Source of the DNA: SHZI01 sp963698405
GTDB taxonomy: Bacteria > Pseudomonadota > Gammaproteobacteria > Steroidobacterales > GCA-2729495
Assembly (NCBI GenBank): GCA_963698405.1
Contig: CAVOQT010000017.1
Location: 310,001-374,000 of the forward strand
DNA length: 64,000 nt
Reading direction: 5' to 3'
A model generated the notes under the pieces. That model did no database searches and had not been told where the DNA came from. It saw only the letters and a program-made list of their open reading frames with translations. Position numbers and translations under genes: made by a program. Shown here piece by piece: positions 1-9,987 of the stretch. How positions within the stretch are numbered: position 1 is the stretch's first letter; the number at the start of each line of letters is the position of its first letter.

Positions 1-1342
1 CACCGAGTTGCTCAAGTCCGCGCTGTACGGTTGGCAGCAGTGCGCCCACACCGATCGAACCGGTAATCGTGCTGTTACTGGCCCAGATCTCATCGGCCGG
101 CATGGCGATGTAATAGCCTCCGGATGCAGCCACCGAACTCATCGACGCAATCAGCGGCTTGTCAGTGGCCTTGAGCGCGTTGAGTTCATCATTGATTACC
201 TGCGAGGCAAACATGCTGCCGCCAGGGCTATCGATCCGCAGCACCACGGCATCCACGCTGTCATCCAGCCGGGCCTCACGAATCTGGCTGGCCAGCGTAT
301 CTCCGCCAACCGTTCCCGGCGGTGCATCGCCATCGACAATCTCACCAGCAGCAACGATGATCGCAACATTGCGTTGATGCGGTTCCAGCAGCTTGCGTTC
401 CAGTGCCGTAGCGGCCAGATAATCCTCAAAGCCTATCGCACTATAGCTGCCGTCATCAGCATCACCTGGGCCAACGATACTGGCCAGATACTCGTCCAGT
501 TCCGGACGGCTCATCAGCCGGTCGACAAGACCTGCATCAACCGCTGCCTTGGCCGCATGCCCGCCAGCATTTTCAATCTGGCCGGCAAATTCATTGGTAT
601 AGACATCAAGCGCTTCTGCATCCAGGCCGCGTGCCGCTGCCACATCGCGCCCCCATGCGCTCCATAGCGCACCAACCCAGCGCTGACTCGCTTCACGGTC
701 TTCGGCTGACATGTCGTCACGGGTAAATGGCTCGACAAAGGACTTGAACTCACCGACCTTGAAAACATTGACGTCGACATAAAGCTTGTCGAGCGCACTC
801 TTGAAAAACATCCGGTAATACTCATAGCCCTCCAGATAAACCATGCCGAGGTCGTGCATGATCACCTCGTCGGCACGCGCTGCAAGATAGTACTGATCGC
901 GCGTATAACCATTACCGAAAGCAATGACTTTCTTGCCAGTTGCACGCACCGTATCGATGGCCTGGGCAACAACCTGCAACTTTGCCAATCCGCCCGACTC
1001 CAGCGCATCGAGATCGAGAACGACGGTCGTGATCCGCTCATCGCTCGCCGCGTGCTCCAGGCTGTCGGTGATATCGCGTACCAGCGTCTGTGGTTCAGCC
1101 TGATTATTGAGTTTGGCAATCGCACGATCTAGCGGACTGCCTTCAAGCTGCTCGACCAGCGCGCCGCCCGGATTGATCACCAGTGCAGCCGTGGATGGCA
1201 CCGGTGCCACGCCACCAGCCAGTCCAGCCAGAATGGCAATGAACAAAACCAGCAGGAGAATCAGATGCAACACCCGGCGCAGGGTATTGAGCCCATACCA
1301 TAGTGCCCGTACCAGTTTTTTAATGAACCCGAGTATCGACAT
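1..1342 (-). CDS. sppA: Signal peptide peptidase SppA, 67K type (3' end cut by window edge)
   Basis: Membrane-anchored serine protease that degrades signal peptides left in the inner membrane. About 447 codons are visible from the ATG at 1342; the C-terminal part lies outside the window. A single hydrophobic anchor is at about residues 17-36. The first SppA repeat carries the general-base lysine, K200 in VGEFKSFVEPF, which aligns with K209 of the E. coli enzyme. The second repeat carries the nucleophile, S407 in SVAASGGYY, matching S409. Both halves being present marks the long 67K form and not the short SppA36K. It is the last visible gene of a minus-strand run, 36 bases after the sugar-dehydrogenase-like gene. 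Identification is confident because both catalytic residues and their surroundings are read directly. Confidence 0.95.
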   Translation of the reverse strand, partial: MSILGFIKKLVRALWYGLNTLRRVLHLILLLVLFIAILAGLAGGVAPVPSTAALVINPGGALVEQLEGSPLDRAIAKLNNQAEPQTLVRDITDSLEHAASDERITTVVLDLDALESGGLAKLQVVAQAIDTVRATGKKVIAFGNGYTRDQYYLAARADEVIMHDLGMVYLEGYEYYRMFFKSALDKLYVDVNVFKVGEFKSFVEPFTRDDMSAEDREASQRWVGALWSAWGRDVAAARGLDAEALDVYTNEFAGQIENAGGHAAKAAVDAGLVDRLMSRPELDEYLASIVGPGDADDGSYSAIGFEDYLAATALERKLLEPHQRNVAIIVAAGEIVDGDAPPGTVGGDTLASQIREARLDDSVDAVVLRIDSPGGSMFASQVINDELNALKATDKPLIASMSSVAASGGYYIAMPADEIWASNSTITGSIGVGALLPTVQRGLEQLG

Positions 1343-1378
1343 CGAAGCCTCTCTAAATATCTGTGGTCACTAGCCCGG

Positions 1379-2503
1379 TCAACCGCCGGCCTGGTAGCTG
1401 ATCCGGTAGATCACACCCCGTTCGTCATCGCTCACCAGCAGGGAACCATCCGGCGCAACGAGCAGGTCCACTGGTCTGCCCAGTACCTTGTCGCCATCAA
1501 TCCAGCCCTCGGCAAAGGGTTCGTATGCAACCGCGGTATTGCCCTTCAGGCGTACCAGGGAAATCCGGTAACCAGTGCGACCAACGCCTTTGCTGCGGTT
1601 CCATGAACCATGCTCGGCAATGAATACCTGATTGCGGTATTCCTCAGGAAACATGGCACCGGTATAGAAACGGACACCCAGCGGCGCCACATGCGGTCCC
1701 AACTCCTGTACCGGCGCCTGTGCATCTGCGCACTTCCCCAACGCACCAAACTGCGGATCGGCAACATCACGGCCGTGACAGAAGGGAAAACCAAAATTCA
1801 GCCCTGTTACCGGCATCCGGTTCAGTTCGCAGGCAGGTAGCTCATCGCCCAGCATATCGCGGCCATTATCGGTGAACCACAGCTCGCCGGTCTGTGGATG
1901 CCAGCTCATTCCCACGGAATTACGTACCCCCCTGGCCACCACTTCCCTCTCGCTGCCATCGGGATTCATGCGCAGGATCAAGCCAAAATCTTTCTCGTCA
2001 CAGATGTTGCAGGGTGCACCGACCGGCACATACAGCTTGCCGTCCGGACCGAAGGCCAGATATTTCCAGGCATGCAGGCCGGTCTTGTAGGGCAACTGTG
2101 CATCGACCACCTCGGGTACGCGCGGCTCATCGCTGCGCTGCTCTGCCTTTGGGAAACGCAGTATGCGCCGCTGCTCTGCCACATAGAGCGCGCCGTCATG
2201 AAAAGCCACCCCATTCGGAACCTTCAGCCCCTGAACGAATTTGCTGACCTGCGGGTATGGACCGAGCGCATCACGAATTGCATACACCGTCCCGTCGCCA
2301 AATCGCGTACCGACAAACAGCGTACCCGCGTCACCCAGAGCCATGGAGCGCGCCTTCGGCACGTCCGGCACCAGAACCTCGGCATTGAAGCCGGGCGGCA
2401 AACGCAGAAAGTCTGCCGGCGCGCCTGCATGCACGAAACCACCGGGCAGCAACACGGCCAGAACCGCACAACACCGGATCGTCAGGAACGGGAATGCGCT
2501 CAT
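1379..2503 (-). CDS. Periplasmic PQQ-type glucose/sorbosone dehydrogenase family protein
   Basis: A 374-residue secreted beta-propeller of the glucose/sorbosone dehydrogenase family, whose known members oxidise sugars or sugar-like substrates with PQQ in the periplasm. A hydrophobic signal peptide ends near FVHAGAP. Typical propeller motifs follow: NGVAF..LYVAE, FGPDGKLYVPVG, a CNICDE cysteine pair, RNSVGMSWHP, LWFTDNGRD and NFGFPFCHG. I chose the ATG at 2503 because GGAGG lies eight bases before it; a GTG start five codons upstream is possible but sits on that site. It follows the TRAP permease by 49 bases on the same strand, so co-expression is plausible. The substrate cannot be read from sequence. 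PQQ use is inferred from the family and has not been shown for this branch. Confidence 0.85.
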   Translation of the reverse strand: MSAFPFLTIRCCAVLAVLLPGGFVHAGAPADFLRLPPGFNAEVLVPDVPKARSMALGDAGTLFVGTRFGDGTVYAIRDALGPYPQVSKFVQGLKVPNGVAFHDGALYVAEQRRILRFPKAEQRSDEPRVPEVVDAQLPYKTGLHAWKYLAFGPDGKLYVPVGAPCNICDEKDFGLILRMNPDGSEREVVARGVRNSVGMSWHPQTGELWFTDNGRDMLGDELPACELNRMPVTGLNFGFPFCHGRDVADPQFGALGKCADAQAPVQELGPHVAPLGVRFYTGAMFPEEYRNQVFIAEHGSWNRSKGVGRTGYRISLVRLKGNTAVAYEPFAEGWIDGDKVLGRPVDLLVAPDGSLLVSDDERGVIYRISYQAGG

Positions 2504-2552
2504 CACTTTGACCTCCACAGGCAGTGGAAACAGCCCGCCTGACGCCCTTGTA

Positions 2553-3812
2553 TCACTTTCCGATCAGGGCCAGCGACAGCGGACTGATGAAGGTAATCAG
2601 CAATACCGCGACCAGCAGTATCAGTACAAACGGAAATGTCGCCGCACAGACACGCAACACCGGCTGATTGAAGCGGTAGCTCGATATATACAGATTCAGG
2701 CCGATGGGCGGCAGCAGGTATCCAAGCTCCATCGTGGCTACAAATATGATGCCCAGATGGATCGGATCAATGCCATAGCGAGCCGCAACCGGCAGTATCA
2801 GTGGCACAACCAATACCAGCGCCGAATAGATATGCAGGATACAGCCGATGATCATCAAAAAGCCGATCAGCAGAAACAGGAAGCTGGTCTGACTGGAAAC
2901 GTACCGGGTAACCAGCTCGATCAGTTGCTGTGGCACCTGGGCGTCGATCATGTAATTGGTCGACGCGAGCGAAATACCCAGGATCAGCAGGATGCCGCCC
3001 ACCAGCACCATCGAATCACGCACGATGCCAGGCAGTTTACGCAGCGGAATTTCACGATAGACCAGGGTCTCTATGACCAGCACATAGACGACGGTGACCG
3101 CAGCAGCCTCGGAGACCGCAACCAGACCACTGTAAATCCCACCCAATACGACGATCGGCAACGGTAGCTCCCAGATCGACTCCCGGGCTGCCTGCCCGAC
3201 CTCACGCCACGAGAACTCTGACATCGGTCGCCGGTTGGCACGGTTCATCCACAGGCAGTATGCCGCCAGAACGAGCATCATCAGCACGCCAGGCAGAATG
3301 CCAGCCAGAAACAGATCATCGATCGAGACTTCAGCGATGATCCCGTAAATGATCAGCGGCAGCGATGGCGCGAACAGCAGACCAAGGCTGCCGGATGAGG
3401 TCACCAGTCCGAGCGTAAACCCCTCCCGATAACCGGATTGCACGAGTGCCGGATACAGCAGCGCACCGATCGCAATGATGGTTACGCCAGACCCGCCGGT
3501 AAATGCGGTAAACAGCGAGCAGGTTGCAACCGCCACCATCGCCAGGCCACCCGGCAACCAGCCCAGCAAAGCCGAACTCAAGCGCACCAGACGGGCGGCT
3601 GCGCGGCTTTCACTCAACAGATAACCGGCAAAGGTAAACAGCGGTATGGCCAGCAGAATGGGGGTTTCCGCGATACCAAAAATCTCGATCGGCACTGCAG
3701 TCAGCGGTATATCACTACGCGCAAAACCAAGCAGCGCACTGGCGCCTATCACGGCAAACAGGGGCGCCCCCATCAGGGCCAGCAGGATCAGCAATAGCCC
3801 GGTCAGTATCAA
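2553..3812 (-). CDS. dctM: TRAP transporter large permease DctM
   Basis: Large membrane subunit (419 aa, about 12 hydrophobic segments) of a tripartite ATP-independent periplasmic transporter, which imports an organic solute using an ion gradient. The DctM family is recognised from the N-terminal LTGLLLILLALMGAPLF segment, the glycine-rich FTGGSGVTIIAIGAL loop, the SSGSLGLLFAPSLPLIIYG signature and ELGYLLPPIGLNLYI near the C terminus. Its start overlaps the dctQ stop by four bases (ATGA), so translation is probably coupled. It forms one unit with dctQ, dctP and the upstream TPR lipoprotein. The substrate is unknown. Confidence 0.95.
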   Translation of the reverse strand: MILTGLLLILLALMGAPLFAVIGASALLGFARSDIPLTAVPIEIFGIAETPILLAIPLFTFAGYLLSESRAAARLVRLSSALLGWLPGGLAMVAVATCSLFTAFTGGSGVTIIAIGALLYPALVQSGYREGFTLGLVTSSGSLGLLFAPSLPLIIYGIIAEVSIDDLFLAGILPGVLMMLVLAAYCLWMNRANRRPMSEFSWREVGQAARESIWELPLPIVVLGGIYSGLVAVSEAAAVTVVYVLVIETLVYREIPLRKLPGIVRDSMVLVGGILLILGISLASTNYMIDAQVPQQLIELVTRYVSSQTSFLFLLIGFLMIIGCILHIYSALVLVVPLILPVAARYGIDPIHLGIIFVATMELGYLLPPIGLNLYISSYRFNQPVLRVCAATFPFVLILLVAVLLITFISPLSLALIGK

Positions 3813-4348
3813 GACCGTGCTCCACGGGTCAGCAGCGTCCGCAATTTGACAGCAACACCGATCAGATATCGGTAAGCAATCAGCGCAAAACCGACGGGCA
3901 GTACGGCCTGAAATGGCCAGACCGGAAGGTCAGTAAATATCTGGTCACCGAACTCGCGTGACTCAGTCACGAATTCCCAGGAATACCAGGCCAGGATTCC
4001 GGCCACGCCAACGGTAAACAGATCAACCACGATGGCAGTAACGGTACGTCCGGTTCTGGACAGAAATCGCGACAGCAGGTCGATGCGCAGGTGCACATTG
4101 TCACGACTGGCAGCCACCGCACCGACTATTGCTGCCCACAGCACCATCAGCCGCAAGGCCTCATCCGCCCAACCGATTCCGCTGCCGGCCAGGTTCCGCA
4201 ATATGACCTGATATGCAGCCAGACCGATCATCGCAAACAGGATGATACCCAGTAGCAGGTTCTCCAAACCGCGACCGATGCGCTCAGCGCGTTGCAGTAG
4301 CCCCTCAGGTTCGCCGGGCAGATCCGACGACTGTTGCGACCAGGTCAC
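3809..4348 (-). CDS. dctQ: TRAP transporter small permease DctQ
   Basis: Small membrane subunit (179 aa) with four predicted transmembrane segments, at about residues 31-50, 65-83, 106-125 and 146-165. It carries the DctQ-type stretch GWADEALRLMVLWAAIVGA followed by SRDNVHLRIDLL. The protein pairs with DctM to form the transport domain. The start overlaps the dctP stop by four bases and the stop overlaps the dctM start by four bases, a tightly coupled Q-M order typical of TRAP loci. It is separate from DctM, not fused to it. Confidence 0.93.
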   Translation of the reverse strand: MTWSQQSSDLPGEPEGLLQRAERIGRGLENLLLGIILFAMIGLAAYQVILRNLAGSGIGWADEALRLMVLWAAIVGAVAASRDNVHLRIDLLSRFLSRTGRTVTAIVVDLFTVGVAGILAWYSWEFVTESREFGDQIFTDLPVWPFQAVLPVGFALIAYRYLIGVAVKLRTLLTRGARS

Positions 4349-5394
4349 TGACCCGAACCAGCTGCCTTGCTGACAGATCGGGTCGCCCGATACTCCTGAA
4401 CATAGCCGCGGGCTTCACGCAGCAGATCAGCAGAGATGCTGCCGCTGGCCGCCAGTTTGTCCATGGCGCGCGCCGTGGATTCTCGCCATACCGGAACCTC
4501 TGCCGGATCCAGTTGCAGGAATTGCATGCCGTTCGCCCGCAGTGCGTCCTCGGCTTTGGCATTATCAATGCGGTTCTGTACATCAAAGTGTTCGTAAAGT
4601 CGCGTCATGACCTCACGCAGCACGGCCTGGTCGGCAGCGCTGACATTCTTCAGGGCATTCTTGTCGATGGCGAGCAAACCGATCGTGTAGCTGAGTGGCT
4701 GGGTGGTGATGTATTTGGTCTTGGTGTACCACTGCAGCACCACGGCACCGACCGGCGGCGTTGCCACGATATTCAGCAAACCGGTCTGCAGACCGGTAAG
4801 CACGTCAGTAATCGGCAATGCCACTGGAGACAGCTCCAGCGACTCCATTGCGGCATAGCTGGTCGGATCACCTTCCGGAACCCATATCTTCTGACCACGC
4901 AGATCGGCAATGCCCTTGACCGGCTTGTTCGACAGCAGATAGGCGAAGCCACCTCCGGCAAATCCGAAGGATACAAAGCCTGCCTTCTCTAGCCCGACAG
5001 CCAGCCTTTTATCCAGGCGCTGACGAACGAAATCCACTTCGTCCTGCGAGTCAAACAGCATCGGCGAGCCATAGATCACGATATCCGGATAACGCTCCTG
5101 CAGGCTGTTTGATGTAAACACTCCACCCTGCAACTGCCCGATACGTATCTTGCGCAGCACCTTCCGGTCACTGCCCTGTATGCCGCCGCCATAGAATTTC
5201 AGATTAACCCGACCAGCCGTACGCTCCCGAACCTGCAATCCGGCTGCACGCAGATCTTTCATCCAGGAAGATCCCTCTGGTGCAACCGTCGCAATCTTCA
5301 GATCGGCAGCGTGCAACAGCGCCGGCAGACAGATACCGGCCAGTATTACCAGGGGACGCAGAATCAGAACAACTCGTTGCAGCAGGATATACAT
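4345..5394 (-). CDS. dctP: TRAP transporter substrate-binding protein, DctP family
   Basis: Periplasmic solute receptor (349 aa) of the TRAP system. A signal peptide ends near LLHAAD, and the mature protein opens with LKIATVAPEGSSWMKDL, the usual first strand of the DctP fold. The central VPEGDPTSYAAMESL region and the alpha/beta repeats fit the family. The conserved arginine that clamps carboxylates in many DctP proteins cannot be assigned with confidence here, so an organic acid substrate is only a guess. It starts ten bases after the TatT-like lipoprotein gene, an arrangement seen in TRAP systems that have an extra TPR T component. Confidence 0.92.
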   Translation of the reverse strand: MYILLQRVVLILRPLVILAGICLPALLHAADLKIATVAPEGSSWMKDLRAAGLQVRERTAGRVNLKFYGGGIQGSDRKVLRKIRIGQLQGGVFTSNSLQERYPDIVIYGSPMLFDSQDEVDFVRQRLDKRLAVGLEKAGFVSFGFAGGGFAYLLSNKPVKGIADLRGQKIWVPEGDPTSYAAMESLELSPVALPITDVLTGLQTGLLNIVATPPVGAVVLQWYTKTKYITTQPLSYTIGLLAIDKNALKNVSAADQAVLREVMTRLYEHFDVQNRIDNAKAEDALRANGMQFLQLDPAEVPVWRESTARAMDKLAASGSISADLLREARGYVQEYRATRSVSKAAGSGQ

Positions 5395-5403
5395 CAGGCG
5401 CCT

Positions 5404-6255
5404 CTAGAAATAATCATCGGCCGAAGCCAGCAATTCAGCAGCCTGGCGCTGGGCCAGTGTATTGAACAGTGTATAGCCTGGCTGACGAGGATCGGACTGC
5501 AGCACTTCATTGAGGAGCCGATCATGCAGCTCGCGGTCATAAACAAGCCGCGCATAGCCTCGGGCGTATTCCACCAGGACACCGAGATCCCGGCGGTCAG
5601 TCAGCGCCAGTGCGCGATCAAAATACTGTCGGCCACGCTCAGGCTGCCCACCGAGCGCCGGCGGCCGCAAGCTGTTGAGCACACCCAGGTAAGTATTCAC
5701 CAGGGCGGCATCGCTATCAGGACCGATCACCAGCAGCCGATTGAGAACACTTTCTATCTTGGGCAGTTCGGCCAACGCTTCCCAGTCTTCACCATGCGTT
5801 CTGATGAAGGCCAGTGAACCGATTGAGTAGCTGAGCAGCACAGACGCATCATCGGAATCCGCCTTGCCGAGCTGAAGCTCCAGCTCGGCAAACGGCAGCT
5901 GATCGATACCGCAGGTTTGAGACCTGCCATCAGCACACAAAGCGCGCACACCATAAGTGCGGGCACGTGCAGCCAGGTTTGCCGACCTGATGCTGTCGGT
6001 AACGAATACCACCGCATATGCCGCATAGAGCCTTGCGGAAGCACCCAGCACCTCACCGCTCGCATCGGGAGAAGCCGCCAGCGAGTCAAGCAACAGGAGA
6101 TAGGCCGGCAGGCTGTCGCGAACCAGTTCAGGATCATCCTGATTCAGGATCGCAGCAGAGAGGTTATCCGCAAAGTCTGCAGCCGCCGATTTGGCCATGC
6201 TGGCGCAGCCGGACAACAGTCCGGCGCAGAGCACCGCGACTGCTGCGCGACGCAA
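5404..6255 (-). CDS. TatT-type TPR lipoprotein of the TRAP transporter
   Basis: Probable T component of the TRAP system (TatT family), a helical TPR lipoprotein. In Treponema the TatT protein associates with the periplasmic binding protein. The sequence shows a lipobox (LLSGC), alanine-rich helical repeats (SLPAYLLLLDSL, ASARLYAAYA, LAARARTYGVRAL) and a late helical pair containing TYLGVLNSLRP and GRQYFDRALALTD. I chose the TTG at 6255 because it places the lipid-modified Cys at residue 17, a normal length; the frame stays open to a TTG at 6318, which would give an unusually long n-region. The gene lies between rplS (12-75 bases upstream, depending on the start) and dctP (9 bases downstream). 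The family call rests on sequence pattern plus position. Confidence 0.85.
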   Translation of the reverse strand: MRRAAVAVLCAGLLSGCASMAKSAAADFADNLSAAILNQDDPELVRDSLPAYLLLLDSLAASPDASGEVLGASARLYAAYAVVFVTDSIRSANLAARARTYGVRALCADGRSQTCGIDQLPFAELELQLGKADSDDASVLLSYSIGSLAFIRTHGEDWEALAELPKIESVLNRLLVIGPDSDAALVNTYLGVLNSLRPPALGGQPERGRQYFDRALALTDRRDLGVLVEYARGYARLVYDRELHDRLLNEVLQSDPRQPGYTLFNTLAQRQAAELLASADDYF

Positions 6256-6329
6256 CCCGGATCCAAACCGGCAGAACTCCGGGTCAGCGCGATACCGTGA
6301 CAGACAGGGCACCGGCAAGACCCGGGGAG

Positions 6330-6674
6330 TCAGACCTTTTCGCGAATACGCGCGGACTTGCCGCTGCGATCACGCAGGTAATAAAGCTTGGCCCGGCGTA
6401 CGGCACCACGACGCTTCACTGAGATCTCGGCGACCGTCGGGCTGTGCAACGGAAAAACCCGCTCCACACCTTCGCCGTGGGACACCTTGCGCACCGTAAA
6501 GGACGAATTCAGTCCCCGGTTGCGGCGGGCGATCACGACACCTTCATAGGCCTGCAGGCGCTCACGAGTCCCTTCCTTGACCCGCACCTGCACCACGACG
6601 GTGTCACCGGGTACAAAATCAGGAATTCCGGTCTTGAGGGCTTCAGATTCAAGTGTTTCGATGATATTTCGCAT
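6330..6674 (-). CDS. rplS: 50S ribosomal protein L19
   Basis: Large-subunit protein at the 30S-50S interface. The protein is 114 residues, the usual length, with the conserved GDTVVVQVRVKEG, QAYEGVVIARRNRG, SFTVRKVSHGEGVERVFP and RRAKLYYLRDRSGK segments. It is the fourth gene of the conserved rpsP-rimM-trmD-rplS cluster, 60 bases after trmD. No U-tract terminator is visible after it; the TRAP transporter genes follow on the same strand. A partial inverted repeat (CCGGGTC/GACCCGG, about 33 bases apart) lies just downstream. Confidence 0.98.
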   Translation of the reverse strand: MRNIIETLESEALKTGIPDFVPGDTVVVQVRVKEGTRERLQAYEGVVIARRNRGLNSSFTVRKVSHGEGVERVFPLHSPTVAEISVKRRGAVRRAKLYYLRDRSGKSARIREKV

Positions 6675-6734
6675 GGTCGTGATCCAACTCTGTTCAAAGC
6701 TTTTTCATACCCATCCACACCAGCCGCTAAAGGC

Positions 6735-7502
6735 CTAATGCAGTGGGCGGTTATCGTCCACATTCCCGAGTTGTTCCTCGAGAAACTCGTCGAGAAGCCG
6801 GCGATCCTCGTCCGTCAGGTCCCGGCTCTGCAGCAACTCCGGCCTGCGCAGACTGGTCCTGCCCAGCGCCTGCTTTCTGCGCCAGCGGCGGATAGCCTCG
6901 TGGTTACCCGCCAGCAGAACACCTGGCACAGCGCTGCCATGTATTACTTCAGGCCGCGTGTAGTGCGGATGATCCAGCAAACCTGTCGAGAATGAATCCT
7001 CGACTGCCGACTGTTCATCACCCAGCACACCAGGCAACAATCTCACCGTCGCATCAATGACGGCCATCGCGGCAACCTCGCCGCCACTCAATACAAAATC
7101 GCCAAGCGATAACTCTTCATCGCAGGCCATCTCAATGAGCCGTTCGTCAAATCCCTCATAGCGACCAGCCACCAGGACCAACCCGGGCAGTGCCGCAAAC
7201 CGTCGCGCCACCGTCTGATCGAATACCCGCCCCTGCGGCGTCAGGAAAACCACCGGACTCCCGTCCGGAACCCTGGCCTTTGCTGCTGCTATCGCAGTTG
7301 CAAACGGCTCTACCCGCAGCAGCATTCCCGGACCACCACCATATGGCCGGTCATCTACCGTACCGTGCGCATCGGTCGCATAACCGCGCGGATCGACTGT
7401 CTCCATCCGCACCAGCTTGCGCTGTACCGCACGTCCAACAACACCAAGCTGCGAGCAGGGTACGAGCAGCTCCGGAAACAGCGATACCACCGCAATATCC
7501 AC
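6735..7502 (-). CDS. trmD: tRNA (guanine37-N1)-methyltransferase TrmD
   Basis: Methylates G37 next to the anticodon using S-adenosylmethionine, which prevents +1 frameshifting. The 255-residue SPOUT protein shows DRPYGGGPGM at about residues 51-60, VLVAGRYEGFDERLIE at 109-124 and the knot motif LSLGDFVLSGGE at 131-142. The start is GTG at 7502. It lies 36 bases after rimM and before rplS in the standard ribosomal operon. Confidence 0.97.
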   Translation of the reverse strand: MDIAVVSLFPELLVPCSQLGVVGRAVQRKLVRMETVDPRGYATDAHGTVDDRPYGGGPGMLLRVEPFATAIAAAKARVPDGSPVVFLTPQGRVFDQTVARRFAALPGLVLVAGRYEGFDERLIEMACDEELSLGDFVLSGGEVAAMAVIDATVRLLPGVLGDEQSAVEDSFSTGLLDHPHYTRPEVIHGSAVPGVLLAGNHEAIRRWRRKQALGRTSLRRPELLQSRDLTDEDRRLLDEFLEEQLGNVDDNRPLH

Positions 7503-7538
7503 GCTCAGTACATCCTCGTCGTCAGCCCGGACTCCCGG

Positions 7539-8051
7539 CTAAAATTCAGGGTCCCAGTCGACCGTGATCACGCGCTGATCTGCATCCACTCCGGTTACGA
7601 CCCTGCCAAACAGGAAAGGCACCAGATATCGACGCTCGCCAACAACGACCATTACGTCGTTGGCTCCTGTCTCGAACAGGTGATCAACCACACCGAGACT
7701 CTCACCAGCCAGGGTCTGAACCTTCATCCCCTGCAGGTCCGCCCAGAAAAACTGCAGGCGGCCAGCCTTGCCGAAAACGGCGCGATCCACTTCGATCTCA
7801 GCGCCAACCAGCGCAGCCGCCGCATCCCGATCCTGAACGCCGTCGATCAAGGCAACCACACCGTCGCCGTGCGCACGTCCAGCAAGTACCTTGACCGGCC
7901 GACTCTGACCGTCAATAACAAGATGCCAGGGACTGTAGCCGACTACGTTATCGCGCGGATCAGTATAGGAATAAACCTTTACCCAGCCGCGAACTCCAAA
8001 CAAGCCTGCTATCCGGCCTACTGCCACCATTTGATCATTGGCTGCCGACAC
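7539..8051 (-). CDS. rimM: Ribosome maturation factor RimM
   Basis: Binds S19 and assists maturation of the 30S head. The 170-residue protein has the two expected parts: an N-terminal beta-barrel with VGRIAGLFGVRGWVKVYSYT, and a C-terminal PRC-barrel with LAGESLGVVDHLFETGANDV ending in VITVDWDPEF. The start is GTG at 8051, with GAGGTG about eight bases upstream. It lies between rpsP and trmD. Confidence 0.97.
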   Translation of the reverse strand: MSAANDQMVAVGRIAGLFGVRGWVKVYSYTDPRDNVVGYSPWHLVIDGQSRPVKVLAGRAHGDGVVALIDGVQDRDAAAALVGAEIEVDRAVFGKAGRLQFFWADLQGMKVQTLAGESLGVVDHLFETGANDVMVVVGERRYLVPFLFGRVVTGVDADQRVITVDWDPEF

Positions 8052-8115
8052 CGGAAACGCACCTCAGCAACAACCACCGTACATCAAATGCCCTGAAGAC
8101 CAGGGCAGCAGACGA

Positions 8116-8382
8116 TCAGGCGGCCTTGGCGACGTCCGCTTGGCGACGGAAGCTCTTCAACAGCGAGGCAACGCGATCCGACTGCTGGGCACCGACACCA
8201 ACCCAGTAATCGACGCGCGCCAGATCGATACGCAGCTTTTCTTCATTGGCAGTAGCCATGGGGCTGAAAAAACCAACCCGCTCGACATAGCGGCCGTCTC
8301 TGGCACGACGCGAGTCGCAAACCACAATATGGTAAAAGGGCCGCGCCTTGGCGCCTCCGCGGGACAGACGGATAGTAACCAT
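8116..8382 (-). CDS. rpsP: 30S ribosomal protein S16
   Basis: Small-subunit assembly protein of 88 residues. It opens with MVTIRLSRGGAKARPFYHIV and contains DSRRARDGRYVERVGFF, LRIDLARVDYWVGVGAQ and SDRVASLLK, all diagnostic of S16. First gene of the rpsP-rimM-trmD-rplS cluster, 96 bases downstream of ffh on the same strand. That AT-richer gap is the likely place for an operon promoter, but I cannot pick out a convincing pair of hexamers. Confidence 0.97.
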   Translation of the reverse strand: MVTIRLSRGGAKARPFYHIVVCDSRRARDGRYVERVGFFSPMATANEEKLRIDLARVDYWVGVGAQQSDRVASLLKSFRRQADVAKAA

Positions 8383-8478
8383 CGTTCTGCAAATCCTGTT
8401 TAGATCTAAATATCGGGAACGTGTAAAACGGGAATGTTACTTGAAAATTCGGCATTTAGCACCGTCTTGAGAGCCAGA

Positions 8479-9825
<1,347 letters not shown>

Positions 9826-9854
9826 GCTTGTAGCCCTGAAAAGCTTGTTGAATC

Positions 9855-9873
9855 GCCCGCGCGAGGCGCGGGC
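9855..9873 (-). other. Perfect stem-loop in the ffh leader
   Basis: GCCCGCGC and GCGCGGGC form an eight-base-pair perfect stem around a three-base loop, starting 30 bases before the ffh ATG. No U-run follows on either strand, so it is not an intrinsic terminator. It would sit in the 5' untranslated region of ffh if transcription starts farther upstream. A role in mRNA stability or initiation is only an inference. Confidence 0.6.
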
Positions 9874-9987
9874 AGCGGATTGTAAGCAATTCAGGCCATT
9901 TGATGTACGGAACACCAATTCCTTGACAGGCTTGCAAAGCATTGGTCACCATGACCGCCTGGTTTATGCCTCAAGGGGTCCACTGCA

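Noticed and set aside
2241..3167. A 308-codon plus-strand open frame
   Set aside because: It is opposite dctM and the dehydrogenase gene; the Gln/Asp-rich translation is typical of a reverse-complement shadow.
6256..6329. Intrinsic terminator between rplS and tatT
   Set aside because: Arms CCGGGTC/GACCCGG are separated by about 33 bases and no T-run follows, so termination is not supported.
9923..9945. TTGACA as a promoter of the CorC-family gene
   Set aside because: The -35 is perfect, but no acceptable -10 lies 16-18 bases downstream (TCACCA), so I do not list it as a promoter.
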